Source: Collimonas silvisoli (lineage in GTDB: Bacteria; Pseudomonadota; Gammaproteobacteria; Burkholderiales; Burkholderiaceae_D). Taken from it: a stretch of DNA of 64,000 nt. Position numbers and translations under genes: made by a program. Shown here one piece after another: positions 1 through 9,429 of the stretch (its first letter is position 1; each line of letters starts with the position of its first letter). Under the pieces are notes generated by a model, which did no database searches, had not been told where the DNA came from, and worked only from the letters and a program-made list of their open reading frames with translations. Location of the stretch: contig NZ_JAGQEG010000011.1 in NCBI RefSeq assembly GCF_018305005.1, positions 1 to 64,000 of the forward strand, given 5' to 3'.

Positions 1-179
1 CCACCACACGTTTTGGTTGGAACGCATCTCCCAAATCAATTGTTAACAGGCCCTAAGCCCGGCGGATAGCTGCTGCGCCAATTCACCGCTCAATTTCACA
101 GCCCTATGAAATCCCGGCGCAGCGGCTACACTGGTAACATTTGATTGCGGCCTGCACATTTTTCCAAGAAGTTCGACTC

Positions 180-932
180 ATGAAACCCATCGCTCCCGGC
201 ACCGTTATTTTTCACCGCTATCGCGGCTATGGCGTGATCACGTCGGTCAACCTGCTGACCGGCTGGATAGCTGCGCGCTTCGGCAGCGAGATGCGGACGC
301 TGGATCTGAATCTGTCGTCGGACGAAGTGCAGCACGCGGACGGCGAGCCGATCCTGTTTCGTCACGCACCGCCGGACCGCATGCCGCATGCGCGCCTGAT
401 GGCGCTGGTGCGCGAATTGCATCGCGCCGGTTATCAACGCCTGTATTTGTACAGCTGGCCCAAACCGTCCGGCTTGCACTGGCGCTGGCATCTGTTTTGC
501 GGCCGCCGCAACTGGATGGAGCGGGCTCGGCGCGAAGGCTGGTACGGTTCTGGCGCCGATTACAACTTCAACCCGATTCTGGGCTGGGGCGATCAGCCGG
601 GAGCGTCGATAGCGGAACTGGCAAGCGCGCTGGCACAGTTCGATCCGCATGGCCTGGCGCAAGCCTTGGGGCGCGATGAAGATCATAGCGACTGGTTTGC
701 CAAGGTATGCGACGCCTTGCTGCCCGATTACGCCTTCAGCCTGGGTTGGGGCGAGGGCGTCATGCCGGACAGCTTGCCGGTGATTCCAGTGCGCAAGAAC
801 CTGCCCGAATATAGCGGCCCGCCGTTGCCCTGGCCGCCGGGCTGGACCGGCATGTGGCGCGACACTACACTGGCCGCGCCGGCTGCCCGGCTGAACAAGC
901 TGATTCTGCCCAGCGGCGCCGACCAAGACTGA
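180..932 (+). CDS. Hypothetical protein, 250 aa
   Basis: I do not recognise this protein. The ATG at 180 follows a weak purine-rich stretch (AAGAAG). It is preferred over an in-frame start at 141 because the 13 extra residues look unstructured. The protein is rich in Trp, Pro and Arg (for example YLYSWPKPSGLHWRWHLFCG near residues 86-105), is soluble, and has no signal peptide or membrane segment. The N-terminal part (residues 5-40, GTVIFHRYRGYGVITSVN) resembles a small beta-rich CarD/Tudor-like fold, but that is only an impression. Codon use matches the neighbours. It converges on the dehydrogenase gene that ends at 962. The long frame antisense to it is a shadow. Confidence 0.7.
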   Translation: MKPIAPGTVIFHRYRGYGVITSVNLLTGWIAARFGSEMRTLDLNLSSDEVQHADGEPILFRHAPPDRMPHARLMALVRELHRAGYQRLYLYSWPKPSGLHWRWHLFCGRRNWMERARREGWYGSGADYNFNPILGWGDQPGASIAELASALAQFDPHGLAQALGRDEDHSDWFAKVCDALLPDYAFSLGWGEGVMPDSLPVIPVRKNLPEYSGPPLPWPPGWTGMWRDTTLAAPAARLNKLILPSGADQD

Positions 933-961
933 TTGCCTTGCTTGCAACCGCGCCTGGCAAA

Positions 962-1954
962 TTACTTCGGCAGCAAGGCATCCGGATTCAAGACATTCGT
1001 CGGCGTGCCGTTGGCGAACTCCAGCACATTCTGAAACGCGGCACGGAAGTACAGTTCGTAGCTATCTTTTTCGACGTATCCCAGATGCGGAGACGCCAGT
1101 ACATTCTCCATCCGCAGCAGCGGCGAATCCGGTGACAGGGGCTCGGTTTCAAATACGTCCAGTGCAGCATAGCCTGGCCGGCCTTGTTGCAAGGCCGGCA
1201 GCAGAGCGCCCTCGGCAACCAGCTCGGCACGGCTGGTGTTGACGAATATGGCGCTGGCTTTCATCGACGCCAGATCGGCCGCCTCGACGATGCCGCGCGT
1301 GGCCTCATTCAGACGCAGATGCAGCGACAGGACATCGGCTTCGGCAAAGAATTGTTGTTTTGTATCTGCCGCTAGATAACCGTCTTTCAGCGCGGCGGCA
1401 CGGCTGGCTTCGCGGCCCCAGATTATCACCCGCATGCCGAACGCCTTGCCATAGGCCGCAATCATGCGGCCGATTTTTCCGTAACCCCAAAGCGCCAGGG
1501 TGCGTCCCTTGAGCACCGTGCCCAGTACATTGTTTTGCGGCAGTGCCGATACCGATTGCCATTGCCCCTGCTGCAGATTGCTGACGTAGCGCGGAATGCG
1601 GCGGCTGGCCGCCATGATCAACGCCCAGGTCAGTTCGGCCGGTGCGGTCGGGTCGCCGACGCCTTCGACGATGGCGATGCCGCAAGCGGTGGCGGCGTCG
1701 ACATCGATATGGCCGCTGACCTTTCCGGTCTGGGAAATCAGTTTCAGCTTGGGTAATTTTTGCAGCAGCGCTTTGGAAAAACTGCTGCGTTCGCGTATCA
1801 ATACCAGCGCTTCAAAATCGGCCAGGCGAATTGCCAGTTGGCCAATACCGCGTGCTGAATTGTTGAACACTTTGACCTCATGGCCGTCCAACATCTTGAA
1901 ACAATCGAGATGGCGGACGCTGTCTTGATAATCATCCAGTACGGCAATTTTCAT
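962..1954 (-). CDS. D-2-hydroxyacid dehydrogenase family protein
   Basis: NAD(P)-dependent oxidoreductase of the D-isomer-specific 2-hydroxyacid dehydrogenase family, 330 aa, cytoplasmic. The nucleotide-binding glycine motif GYGKIG lies at residues 157-162. The catalytic triad typical of the family is present: Arg in NTSRAELV (242), Glu in DVFETEPL (269) and His in SPHLGYV (290). The chosen start, ATGAAAATTGCC at 1954, opens the first beta strand (MKIAVLDDY). There is no clear Shine-Dalgarno sequence, so a TTG at 1990 adding 12 residues cannot be excluded. The family reduces 2-keto acids (pyruvate, glyoxylate, hydroxypyruvate, 3-phosphohydroxypyruvate); the substrate here cannot be told from sequence. 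The gene is divergent from pckG. Confidence 0.88.
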   Translation of the reverse strand: MKIAVLDDYQDSVRHLDCFKMLDGHEVKVFNNSARGIGQLAIRLADFEALVLIRERSSFSKALLQKLPKLKLISQTGKVSGHIDVDAATACGIAIVEGVGDPTAPAELTWALIMAASRRIPRYVSNLQQGQWQSVSALPQNNVLGTVLKGRTLALWGYGKIGRMIAAYGKAFGMRVIIWGREASRAAALKDGYLAADTKQQFFAEADVLSLHLRLNEATRGIVEAADLASMKASAIFVNTSRAELVAEGALLPALQQGRPGYAALDVFETEPLSPDSPLLRMENVLASPHLGYVEKDSYELYFRAAFQNVLEFANGTPTNVLNPDALLPK

Positions 1955-2387
1955 AGGAGATTTGGGCTTTATAGGGGTAAATACATGCAAAAAAACGAAG
2001 ATAAACGGCTGCCACGTAATAAAGCAACAGCATCCGGAAAGTGGAAAATACCTTACTACAATGGTTGGACAATTTCACTACAAATCGGGTGTACAATCGG
2101 CCCACTTTTTCCAGGATAAATACTATTTACCGGACAACACAGACAACATCGTTCAATGGTGTGCGGGCGTGCTTCACAGTAAAACCTGCAATAAAACCTA
2201 CGCGATGTTTGCTGATCGATTTTGTAATGAAGTCCGGCCCATTATTTCATTTTTTGCTGCCCGCAGTCATGCGACAGATAGCCCGCAGCAAGCGCACCAG
2301 AATTCAGCCGACCGACGCGGCAAGCCAGCCGGACACCAGTAGCTGGCAAAAAGAAGATTTCTTTATTGGTATTGGAGGTAGTTTTTC
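1955..2387. other. Intergenic region between dehydrogenase and pckG
   Basis: About 430 bp without a convincing gene. The short frames in it lack ribosome-binding sites and family resemblance. It presumably holds divergent promoters. A GTACAAT element at 2091-2097 resembles a -10 box, but no -35 stands at the usual distance. The pckG ribosome-binding site GGAGG is at 2374-2378. A long untranslated leader for pckG is possible. Confidence 0.5.
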
Positions 2388-4271
<1,884 letters not shown>

Positions 4272-4293
4272 GGCTTATTACGCAGCAAACAAA

Positions 4294-4330
4294 AGCGCCC
4301 GCTAGATGCATCTAGCGGGCGCTTTTTTAT
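4294..4330 (+). terminator. Rho-independent terminator of pckG
   Basis: A 30-bp perfect palindrome (arms AGCGCCCGCTAGATG at 4294-4308 and its complement to 4323) runs directly into a T tract. It lies 22 bp after the pckG stop. Confidence 0.93.
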
Positions 4331-4352
4331 TTTTTTATCTGAATTCACAGGC

Positions 4353-4386
4353 AAAAAAAATCCCTACTGCCGGTTAGGCAGTAGGG
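4353..4386 (-). terminator. Rho-independent terminator of the small-protein operon
   Basis: Arms CCCTACTGCC (4362-4371) and GGCAGTAGGG (4377-4386) flank a 5-nt loop. On the minus strand the hairpin is followed by eight T residues (A tract 4353-4360). It is therefore oriented to end transcription of the two minus-strand small genes upstream, back to back with the pckG terminator. Confidence 0.88.
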
Positions 4387-4451
4387 TGAATCCTTCCATC
4401 GCAGGAAAGAGGAGACGTCAGAAATTCGATAATGACTAGGTCTGCGGCCTG

Positions 4452-4565
4452 TTACAGGCCGTTCAAACCCATCCACGCTAAAACGCGCGTCGTCGCCGCA
4501 CGCAGCCATTGCAGCACTGCGAAAGTCGGGAAGCCGTCTTCGTCGTAATAGATATATTGGTGCAT
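4452..4565 (-). CDS. Small protein, 37 aa, unknown function
   Basis: Short frame beginning MHQYIYYDEDGFPTFAVLQW and ending in a hydrophobic half (LRAATTRVLAWMGLNGL). It is preceded by AAGGAG six bases before the ATG. It starts 12 bp after the stop of the upstream gene and is followed by a minus-strand terminator. Spacing, ribosome-binding site and terminator together support translation. The N-terminal half is rich in Tyr/Asp/Glu and the C-terminal half is amphipathic or hydrophobic, possibly one membrane-associated helix. I do not recognise a family. Confidence 0.6.
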   Translation of the reverse strand: MHQYIYYDEDGFPTFAVLQWLRAATTRVLAWMGLNGL

Positions 4566-4577
4566 AGCAACTCCTTG

Positions 4578-4898
4578 TGGTTAATCGCGACCGGCCAGCA
4601 ATCGCAGTTCGGCGGCCAGGTTCGGTTGGCTGACGGCATGGTCGTTAGCCATGCGGCGCATTAATTGCTGCCCTCTGAATTTGCTGCGGGCAATCCGCTG
4701 TTCCAGCGATTTGCGCGGCTTGATCAGCATCAATGCTGCACGCAAAATCCCCATCCATAACGGTTTGAAATACACCATCAAGGTCGCCAGCGCTCCCAGG
4801 CCCAGCAATGGCCGCAGTGCGGCGGCAGCGGCAGCAAGCAGCGCCGATGCGTCGAACAATGCGATTTCAGCTGGCAGGGCAAAAGCGAATAAAGACAT
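4578..4898 (-). CDS. Small membrane-associated hypothetical protein, 106 aa
   Basis: The start is ATG at 4898 (MSLFAFALPAE) with GAAGAG about seven bases upstream; a TTG further out is less likely. Residues about 12-55 are hydrophobic and Ala/Leu-rich with a second segment VYFKPLWMGILRAALMLI, suggesting one or two membrane helices. The C-terminal half is basic and helical (KPRKSLEQRIARSKFRGQQL). It is the first gene of a two-gene minus-strand operon with the 37-aa small protein. I do not recognise the family and assign no function. Confidence 0.65.
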
Positions 4899-5286
4899 GC
4901 GACTACTCTTCAATGGTGATGTTGCATTGCAGTATATTCATTACTTGAGTAGCTATCCAATTCTGATTTTGGATATCAGTTATGTGTTCAACGAATAATG
5001 TCCGGCTGCGATTAAAGAATGCATTCCGTGTGCCGATAAGACAATATGTGTAATATAAAGCGTGGCAGGCATGGATCGCATTACTTTGGTTTCACCTCAG
5101 CAATATTTTATGTATCAGACATAATCCAGCCTGATATGCATTTTATGCTGCTACGCAACATTTTTACGGTACTTGAAATCTGTCATTGCGCTTTCATATA
5201 ACAGTTATAAAATCCGCGAATATTTCTTGCAGGCTAAATTTGTTATCGCTGCACCCATCTAAAAATGATTAACGATAGATCCAACC
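4899..5286. other. AT-rich divergent intergenic region
   Basis: About 390 bp between the small-protein operon and the LysR gene. It is clearly more AT-rich than its surroundings and presumably carries both promoters. Several -10-like sequences (for example TATAAA near 5206) can be seen, but no pair with good spacing that I would defend. No gene is visible. Confidence 0.45.
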
Positions 5287-6252
5287 ATGAGCTTTTTGAC
5301 GCTTGATTTGAATCTGCTGCGTGTTTTCGACGCCGTCATGACCGAGCAGAACCTGACGCGCGCCGCCAGCCGGCTGGCGATGACCCAGCCAGCGGTGTCG
5401 AACGCCTTGAAACGCCTGCGCGACACCCTCAACGATGAGCTGCTGATTCGCACCGCACACGGCGTCAAGCCGACCCAGCACGCCGAAGAATTGTGGCCGG
5501 TGGTGCGGCGCGCGCTGACCGATCTGGAAACCGCGATCACGCCGGAGACTTTCGATGTCTCGCGCGCTCACACCACTTTCCAGATGGCGATGGCGGACGC
5601 CACCGCAGCGCTATGGTTGCCGGCGCTGGTGCGCACCATCGAGCGCGAAGCGCCGCAGCTGAATCTGCGCATGGTGCCGCTGACCACCCGCGATCCGCGT
5701 CAGATGCTGTTGCGTGGCGACGTTGATCTGGCGGTCGGTTTTTTCCCCGGCGTCGCCGCCCAGCTGGCCGGCGGCCAGACCACCAGCGCCTCGCCGATTC
5801 ACCATGAGCGGCTGTACACTGGCGAATACGTTTGCGTGATGCACAAGAATCATCCGCTGGCGAATCAAGTGCTGACCCTGGACAATTACTGCGCATCGCA
5901 TCACTTGCTGGTGAGTTTTTCCGGCCGCGCGCATGGCTTGATCGATGAAACCCTGGCGGCGATGGGACGCGAGCGGCGCATCCTGCTGACCGTCAACCAG
6001 TTTTTCACCGCCGGCCGGGTGGTCGCCAGTTCCGATTTACTGACGGTCTTGCCACGCCACCTGATCGGCGCGACCGGCATGACTGAAGTATTGGTGGCGC
6101 GCGAACTGCCGTTCCCGACACCTGCGGTCCACGTCGACATGCTGTGGCACGAACGGGATGCGCGCAATCCGGCCCATAAATGGCTGCGCGGGCATTTAAG
6201 CGAAACCGCCCACGAAAAATTCAGCCTGATCGATCCGGAAGAGGAAGATTAG
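5287..6252 (+). CDS. LysR family transcriptional regulator
   Basis: 321 aa. The N-terminal winged helix-turn-helix (residues about 8-66, with LTRAASRLAMTQPAVSNALK) is followed by a LysR substrate-binding domain. The form LDLNLLRVFDAVMTEQNLTRAA and the FFPGVAAQ-type effector domain resemble the NodD/PcpR/LinR subgroup, which responds to aromatic or phenolic ligands; the ligand here is unknown. No strong Shine-Dalgarno sequence precedes the ATG. The gene converges with the gluconokinase gene, 25 bp between stops, so its target is more likely on the upstream side (the small-protein operon) or elsewhere. Confidence 0.9.
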   Translation: MSFLTLDLNLLRVFDAVMTEQNLTRAASRLAMTQPAVSNALKRLRDTLNDELLIRTAHGVKPTQHAEELWPVVRRALTDLETAITPETFDVSRAHTTFQMAMADATAALWLPALVRTIEREAPQLNLRMVPLTTRDPRQMLLRGDVDLAVGFFPGVAAQLAGGQTTSASPIHHERLYTGEYVCVMHKNHPLANQVLTLDNYCASHHLLVSFSGRAHGLIDETLAAMGRERRILLTVNQFFTAGRVVASSDLLTVLPRHLIGATGMTEVLVARELPFPTPAVHVDMLWHERDARNPAHKWLRGHLSETAHEKFSLIDPEEED

Positions 6253-6277
6253 TAATCATTACTCTGTCCCAAACTGA

Positions 6278-7831
6278 TCAGATGCGAACGGCAGTCTCTC
6301 GCTGGAACTGCGACAACTGCCGGTACTGCTGCTCCAGCAGCTTGGGAATAGCCGCATAGATCGGCCACAAGCGCCGGTACAGTGCCACGTTCTCGGCAAT
6401 CGGCAAATGCCGGTGAGTAGCGCCGACCATGTCGCCGATCGCCTCCAGCGATGCAATTTTCCCCAGAGCGTATAAACCCAGCACGCAAGCGCCGAGACAG
6501 GACGATTCGACGCTTTCCGGCACCACCACTTCGCGCTCGAAAATATCCGCCATCATTTGCCGCCACAGTGGCGAACGGGCGAAGCCGCCGGTCGCCATCA
6601 TGCGGGTGGTCGGTCCGATCAAGTCTTCGACCGCCGGCAAAATACTGTACAGGCTGAAAATCACGCCTTCCAGCGCAGCGCGGATCATATGCGGTTTACC
6701 GTGATGCATCGCCAGGCCAACATACGAACCGCGTGCATCGGCATTCCATAGCGGCGCGCGTTCGCCCGCCAGATAAGGATGGAACAGCAAGCCCTCGGCG
6801 CCAGCGGTTACGGCCTCGGCAATCTTGGTCAGGGCCTCATACGGATCGAGTCCGGCTGCCGTGGCGGCGGCGGACTCGGCGGTGGCCAGTTCATCGCGCA
6901 CCCAGCGGAAAATGCTGCCGCCATTGTTGGTGGGGCCGCCAACCACCCAGTGTCTGGCGGTCAGCGCATAACAAAAAGTGCGGCCGGAGGGATCGGTCAG
7001 CGGCTTGTCGATCACGGTCCGCATCGCCCCCGAGGTGCCGATGGTGACCGCAACCTGGCCCGGGCCGATGGCGTTGACGCCGAGATTGGACAGCACGCCA
7101 TCGTTGGCGCCGATCACAAACGGCGTACTCGGCAGCAAGCCCAGTTGCTGCGCCATGGTTGGCGCCAGCCCGGTCAGGTGATGAGTGGTCGGCACCAGCC
7201 GCGATAATTGCTGCGGGCCGATGCCGAGTAAGTCCAGCGCGCCCTGATCCCAGTCCAGCTGCTGCAGATTGAACAGGCCGGTGGCGGAGGCGATCGAGTG
7301 ATCGACCAGCCATTCGCCGAACAGGCGATACAGCACATATTCCTTCATGCCGATAAAACGTGCGGTGCGCGTGAACAGCTGCGGCTGCTCGTGGCGCAAC
7401 CACATGATTTTGCAGAGCGGCGACATCGGGTGGATCGGCGTCCCGGTGCGCAAATAGATGGCGTGGCCATCCAGCTCGTCGCGAATCCGGTTGGCCCATT
7501 CGCCGGCGCGGTTGTCGGCCCAGGTGATGCTGTTGCTCAGCAATACACCATCCTGATCGACCGCAATCACGCTATGCATGGCGGCGCTGAAAGACGCCAG
7601 TGCGATCTGCTCAGCGGCGACGCCGCTGTTGCTGACGGCAATCTGGATCGCGCTCAGAACCGCCGCGTAGATTTGCAGCGGATCTTGCTCAGCCATGCCC
7701 GGCGTGGTGCACAGCAAGGGGTATTCCACCGCGTGCTGCGCCACCACCTGTCCTTGGGTGGTGAACAGCACCGCCTTGGTGCTGGTGGTGCCGATATCTA
7801 CGCCAAGCATATATTCTGGCTGGTGATGCAT
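6278..7831 (-). CDS. gntK: FGGY-family gluconokinase
   Basis: 517 aa carbohydrate kinase of the FGGY fold. The ATP-binding actin-like motif LGVDIGTTSTKAVLF is at residues about 9-23. The C-terminal family signature region contains TGGFARSPLWRQMMADIF. The substrate region (ITWADNRAGEWANRIR) matches Bacillus-type gluconate kinases better than xylulo- or glycerol kinases. It would phosphorylate D-gluconate to 6-phosphogluconate in the cytoplasm, feeding the Entner-Doudoroff or pentose phosphate route. It is divergent from a LacI-type regulator whose candidate operators lie between the two genes. No gluconate permease is adjacent. Confidence 0.85.
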   Translation of the reverse strand: MHHQPEYMLGVDIGTTSTKAVLFTTQGQVVAQHAVEYPLLCTTPGMAEQDPLQIYAAVLSAIQIAVSNSGVAAEQIALASFSAAMHSVIAVDQDGVLLSNSITWADNRAGEWANRIRDELDGHAIYLRTGTPIHPMSPLCKIMWLRHEQPQLFTRTARFIGMKEYVLYRLFGEWLVDHSIASATGLFNLQQLDWDQGALDLLGIGPQQLSRLVPTTHHLTGLAPTMAQQLGLLPSTPFVIGANDGVLSNLGVNAIGPGQVAVTIGTSGAMRTVIDKPLTDPSGRTFCYALTARHWVVGGPTNNGGSIFRWVRDELATAESAAATAAGLDPYEALTKIAEAVTAGAEGLLFHPYLAGERAPLWNADARGSYVGLAMHHGKPHMIRAALEGVIFSLYSILPAVEDLIGPTTRMMATGGFARSPLWRQMMADIFEREVVVPESVESSCLGACVLGLYALGKIASLEAIGDMVGATHRHLPIAENVALYRRLWPIYAAIPKLLEQQYRQLSQFQRETAVRI

Positions 7832-8215
7832 GAACTACCTCGTGACGGAATAAGTGGATGAAGCAAACTGAGCCGGCGGCTATCCAGGATTGGGCCGATC
7901 ACCTGGTCAAATATCAGCCTTAGCCGCTTCATTGTAGTCTTGTCAGCGGCGGCACAGCGGCCGCAATGATACATCAGTTGGTAGCGCTAACATTACGTCT
8001 CTTGGTAAAACGGAATGCAGTATTGCGGGCCAGTAGTATCATTACTCCAGGGAAACCATATCACTGTGCCATGGCTTGCGTGTAACATTGGCTGCGCTAA
8101 CCAAATGGGCAAGATTCCATTGGCAAGCACAAAAATATGGCGCCTGGCGGAATAATGAGTAAAGCTAACCGCATCTGGCTAACTACAAATAGACCATAAG
8201 AATGCCACCGCAACC
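7832..8215. promoter_or_regulatory. Divergent gntK/LacI-regulator control region with two operator-like sites
   Basis: 384 bp without a gene. Two imperfect palindromes share the core GCGCTAAC: GTTGGTAGCGCTAACATTAC around 7984-7991, and TTGGCTGCGCTAACCAA around 8094-8101. LacI-family operators are palindromes centred on CG or GC, so these are probable sites for the adjacent regulator. The same core occurs as a perfect palindrome at 59626. Confidence 0.55.
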
Positions 8216-9250
8216 ATGAGCAACCCGGAACTCAAGCAACAACGCCATAGCCGCGCCAGCGGCAGGGTAACCATCGTCGATGTCGCCCGGCTGGCCCGTG
8301 TCAGCCCGATGACGGTATCGCGCGCATTGAAAACGCCAGCGCTGGTGCAGCTGGAAGCACGTGAACGGATTGCGGCGGCGATCAAACAACTCGGTTATGT
8401 GCCAAATCAGGCTGCCAGCACGCTGGCGTCGGCCAAATCGCAGGTGATCGGCGTCATCGTGCCCTCGCTCAGCAACTCGGTATTCGTGGACACCTTGACC
8501 GGGATCCGCGATAGCCTGAATCAACACGGCTACAAATTCCTGATCGGCGAAAGCAGTTATTCGGCGGACAAGGAAAGCCAGCTGATCAGCACTTATCTGG
8601 CGCACGCGCCGGACGGCTTTTTGCTGAGCGGCATAGAACAGCAAGAGACGCTGTGCGACCAGCTGGCGGCGCACAATGTGCCGGCGGTGCGCATGTTCGA
8701 CCTGAATCCCGACGGTAGCGATGTGGCGGTCGGCTTTTCGCACGAAGAGGCGGGTTACAGCATCGCCCGCCATCTGATCGAACGCGGCTACCGCCAACCG
8801 GGCTTTCTCGGCGCCCAGCTCGATCCGCGCATGATGAAACGCCGGCATGGCTTCCGCAAGGCGCTGTCCGAAGCCGGTTTGGCCGCCGACGTCGAAGTGT
8901 TGACGCCGGCGCCGTCGACGATAGAACTCGGCACCAGGATGCTGGGCCAGATTGTGGGGCAAACGCCGGCTTGCGATGCGGTATTTTGCTGCAATGACGA
9001 TCTGGCGCTGGGCGTTTTGTTCGAATGCCAGCGACGCGGCCTGTCGGTCCCCGGCCAGATGGCGATTGCCGGTTTCAACGATTTGCCATGGTCGGCCTAC
9101 GCCAATCCCAGCATCACCACAATCATCACGCCGCGTTACGACATCGGTTTTACCGCTGCCCAATTACTGATCAAAATACTCAGGCACGAGGTAGTGGAGA
9201 AAACCAGCGTCGACCTTGGTTTCAGGCTGGCGATACGAAGCAGCACCTGA
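8216..9250 (+). CDS. LacI family transcriptional regulator (gluconate-type, GntR-like)
   Basis: 344 aa. The N-terminal LacI helix-turn-helix with hinge spans residues about 18-70 (VTIVDVARLARVSPMTVSRA). A periplasmic-binding-protein-like sensor domain follows (from VIGVIVPSLSNSVFVDTL). It resembles enterobacterial GntR/IdnR, repressors relieved by gluconate, and its position opposite a gluconokinase supports that role. No strong Shine-Dalgarno sequence is seen at the ATG. DNA targets are probably the GCGCTAAC palindromes upstream. Confidence 0.88.
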   Translation: MSNPELKQQRHSRASGRVTIVDVARLARVSPMTVSRALKTPALVQLEARERIAAAIKQLGYVPNQAASTLASAKSQVIGVIVPSLSNSVFVDTLTGIRDSLNQHGYKFLIGESSYSADKESQLISTYLAHAPDGFLLSGIEQQETLCDQLAAHNVPAVRMFDLNPDGSDVAVGFSHEEAGYSIARHLIERGYRQPGFLGAQLDPRMMKRRHGFRKALSEAGLAADVEVLTPAPSTIELGTRMLGQIVGQTPACDAVFCCNDDLALGVLFECQRRGLSVPGQMAIAGFNDLPWSAYANPSITTIITPRYDIGFTAAQLLIKILRHEVVEKTSVDLGFRLAIRSST

Positions 9251-9333
9251 ACCTAGGGCAAGCGACGGCAGCCGAGCGCGGCGTGGCGCCGCCGGCGTAT
9301 AAGTAATCGGTCGCCAGCGATGCCATGGGAAAG

Positions 9334-9385
9334 AAAAGGGGCAGAGTCGAATATCCGTTTGGGATAATTCGACTCTGCCCCTTTT
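9334..9385. repeat. Palindromic intergenic repeat, copy 1
   Basis: Inverted repeat with arms AAAAGGGGCAGAGTCGAAT (9334-9352) and ATTCGACTCTGCCCCTTTT (9367-9385) around a 14-nt loop. It can act as a bidirectional terminator between the LacI-regulator gene and the convergent phosphatase gene. It is related to the longer copy at 11262-11373. Confidence 0.85.
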
Positions 9386-9429
9386 TATTCACGGTTGGGC
9401 TGTTCAGCCCAACCTATCGCATTACCCGA

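Noticed and set aside
126-947. Open frame antisense to the first hypothetical gene
   Set aside because: The plus-strand frame has the better start context and protein-like composition; the antisense one is Arg/Gln/Ala-rich. Not fully excluded, since the plus-strand protein has no recognised family.
2065-2097. pckG promoter TTGGAC ... TACAAT
   Set aside because: Spacer is 21 bp, too long for a sigma-70 promoter.
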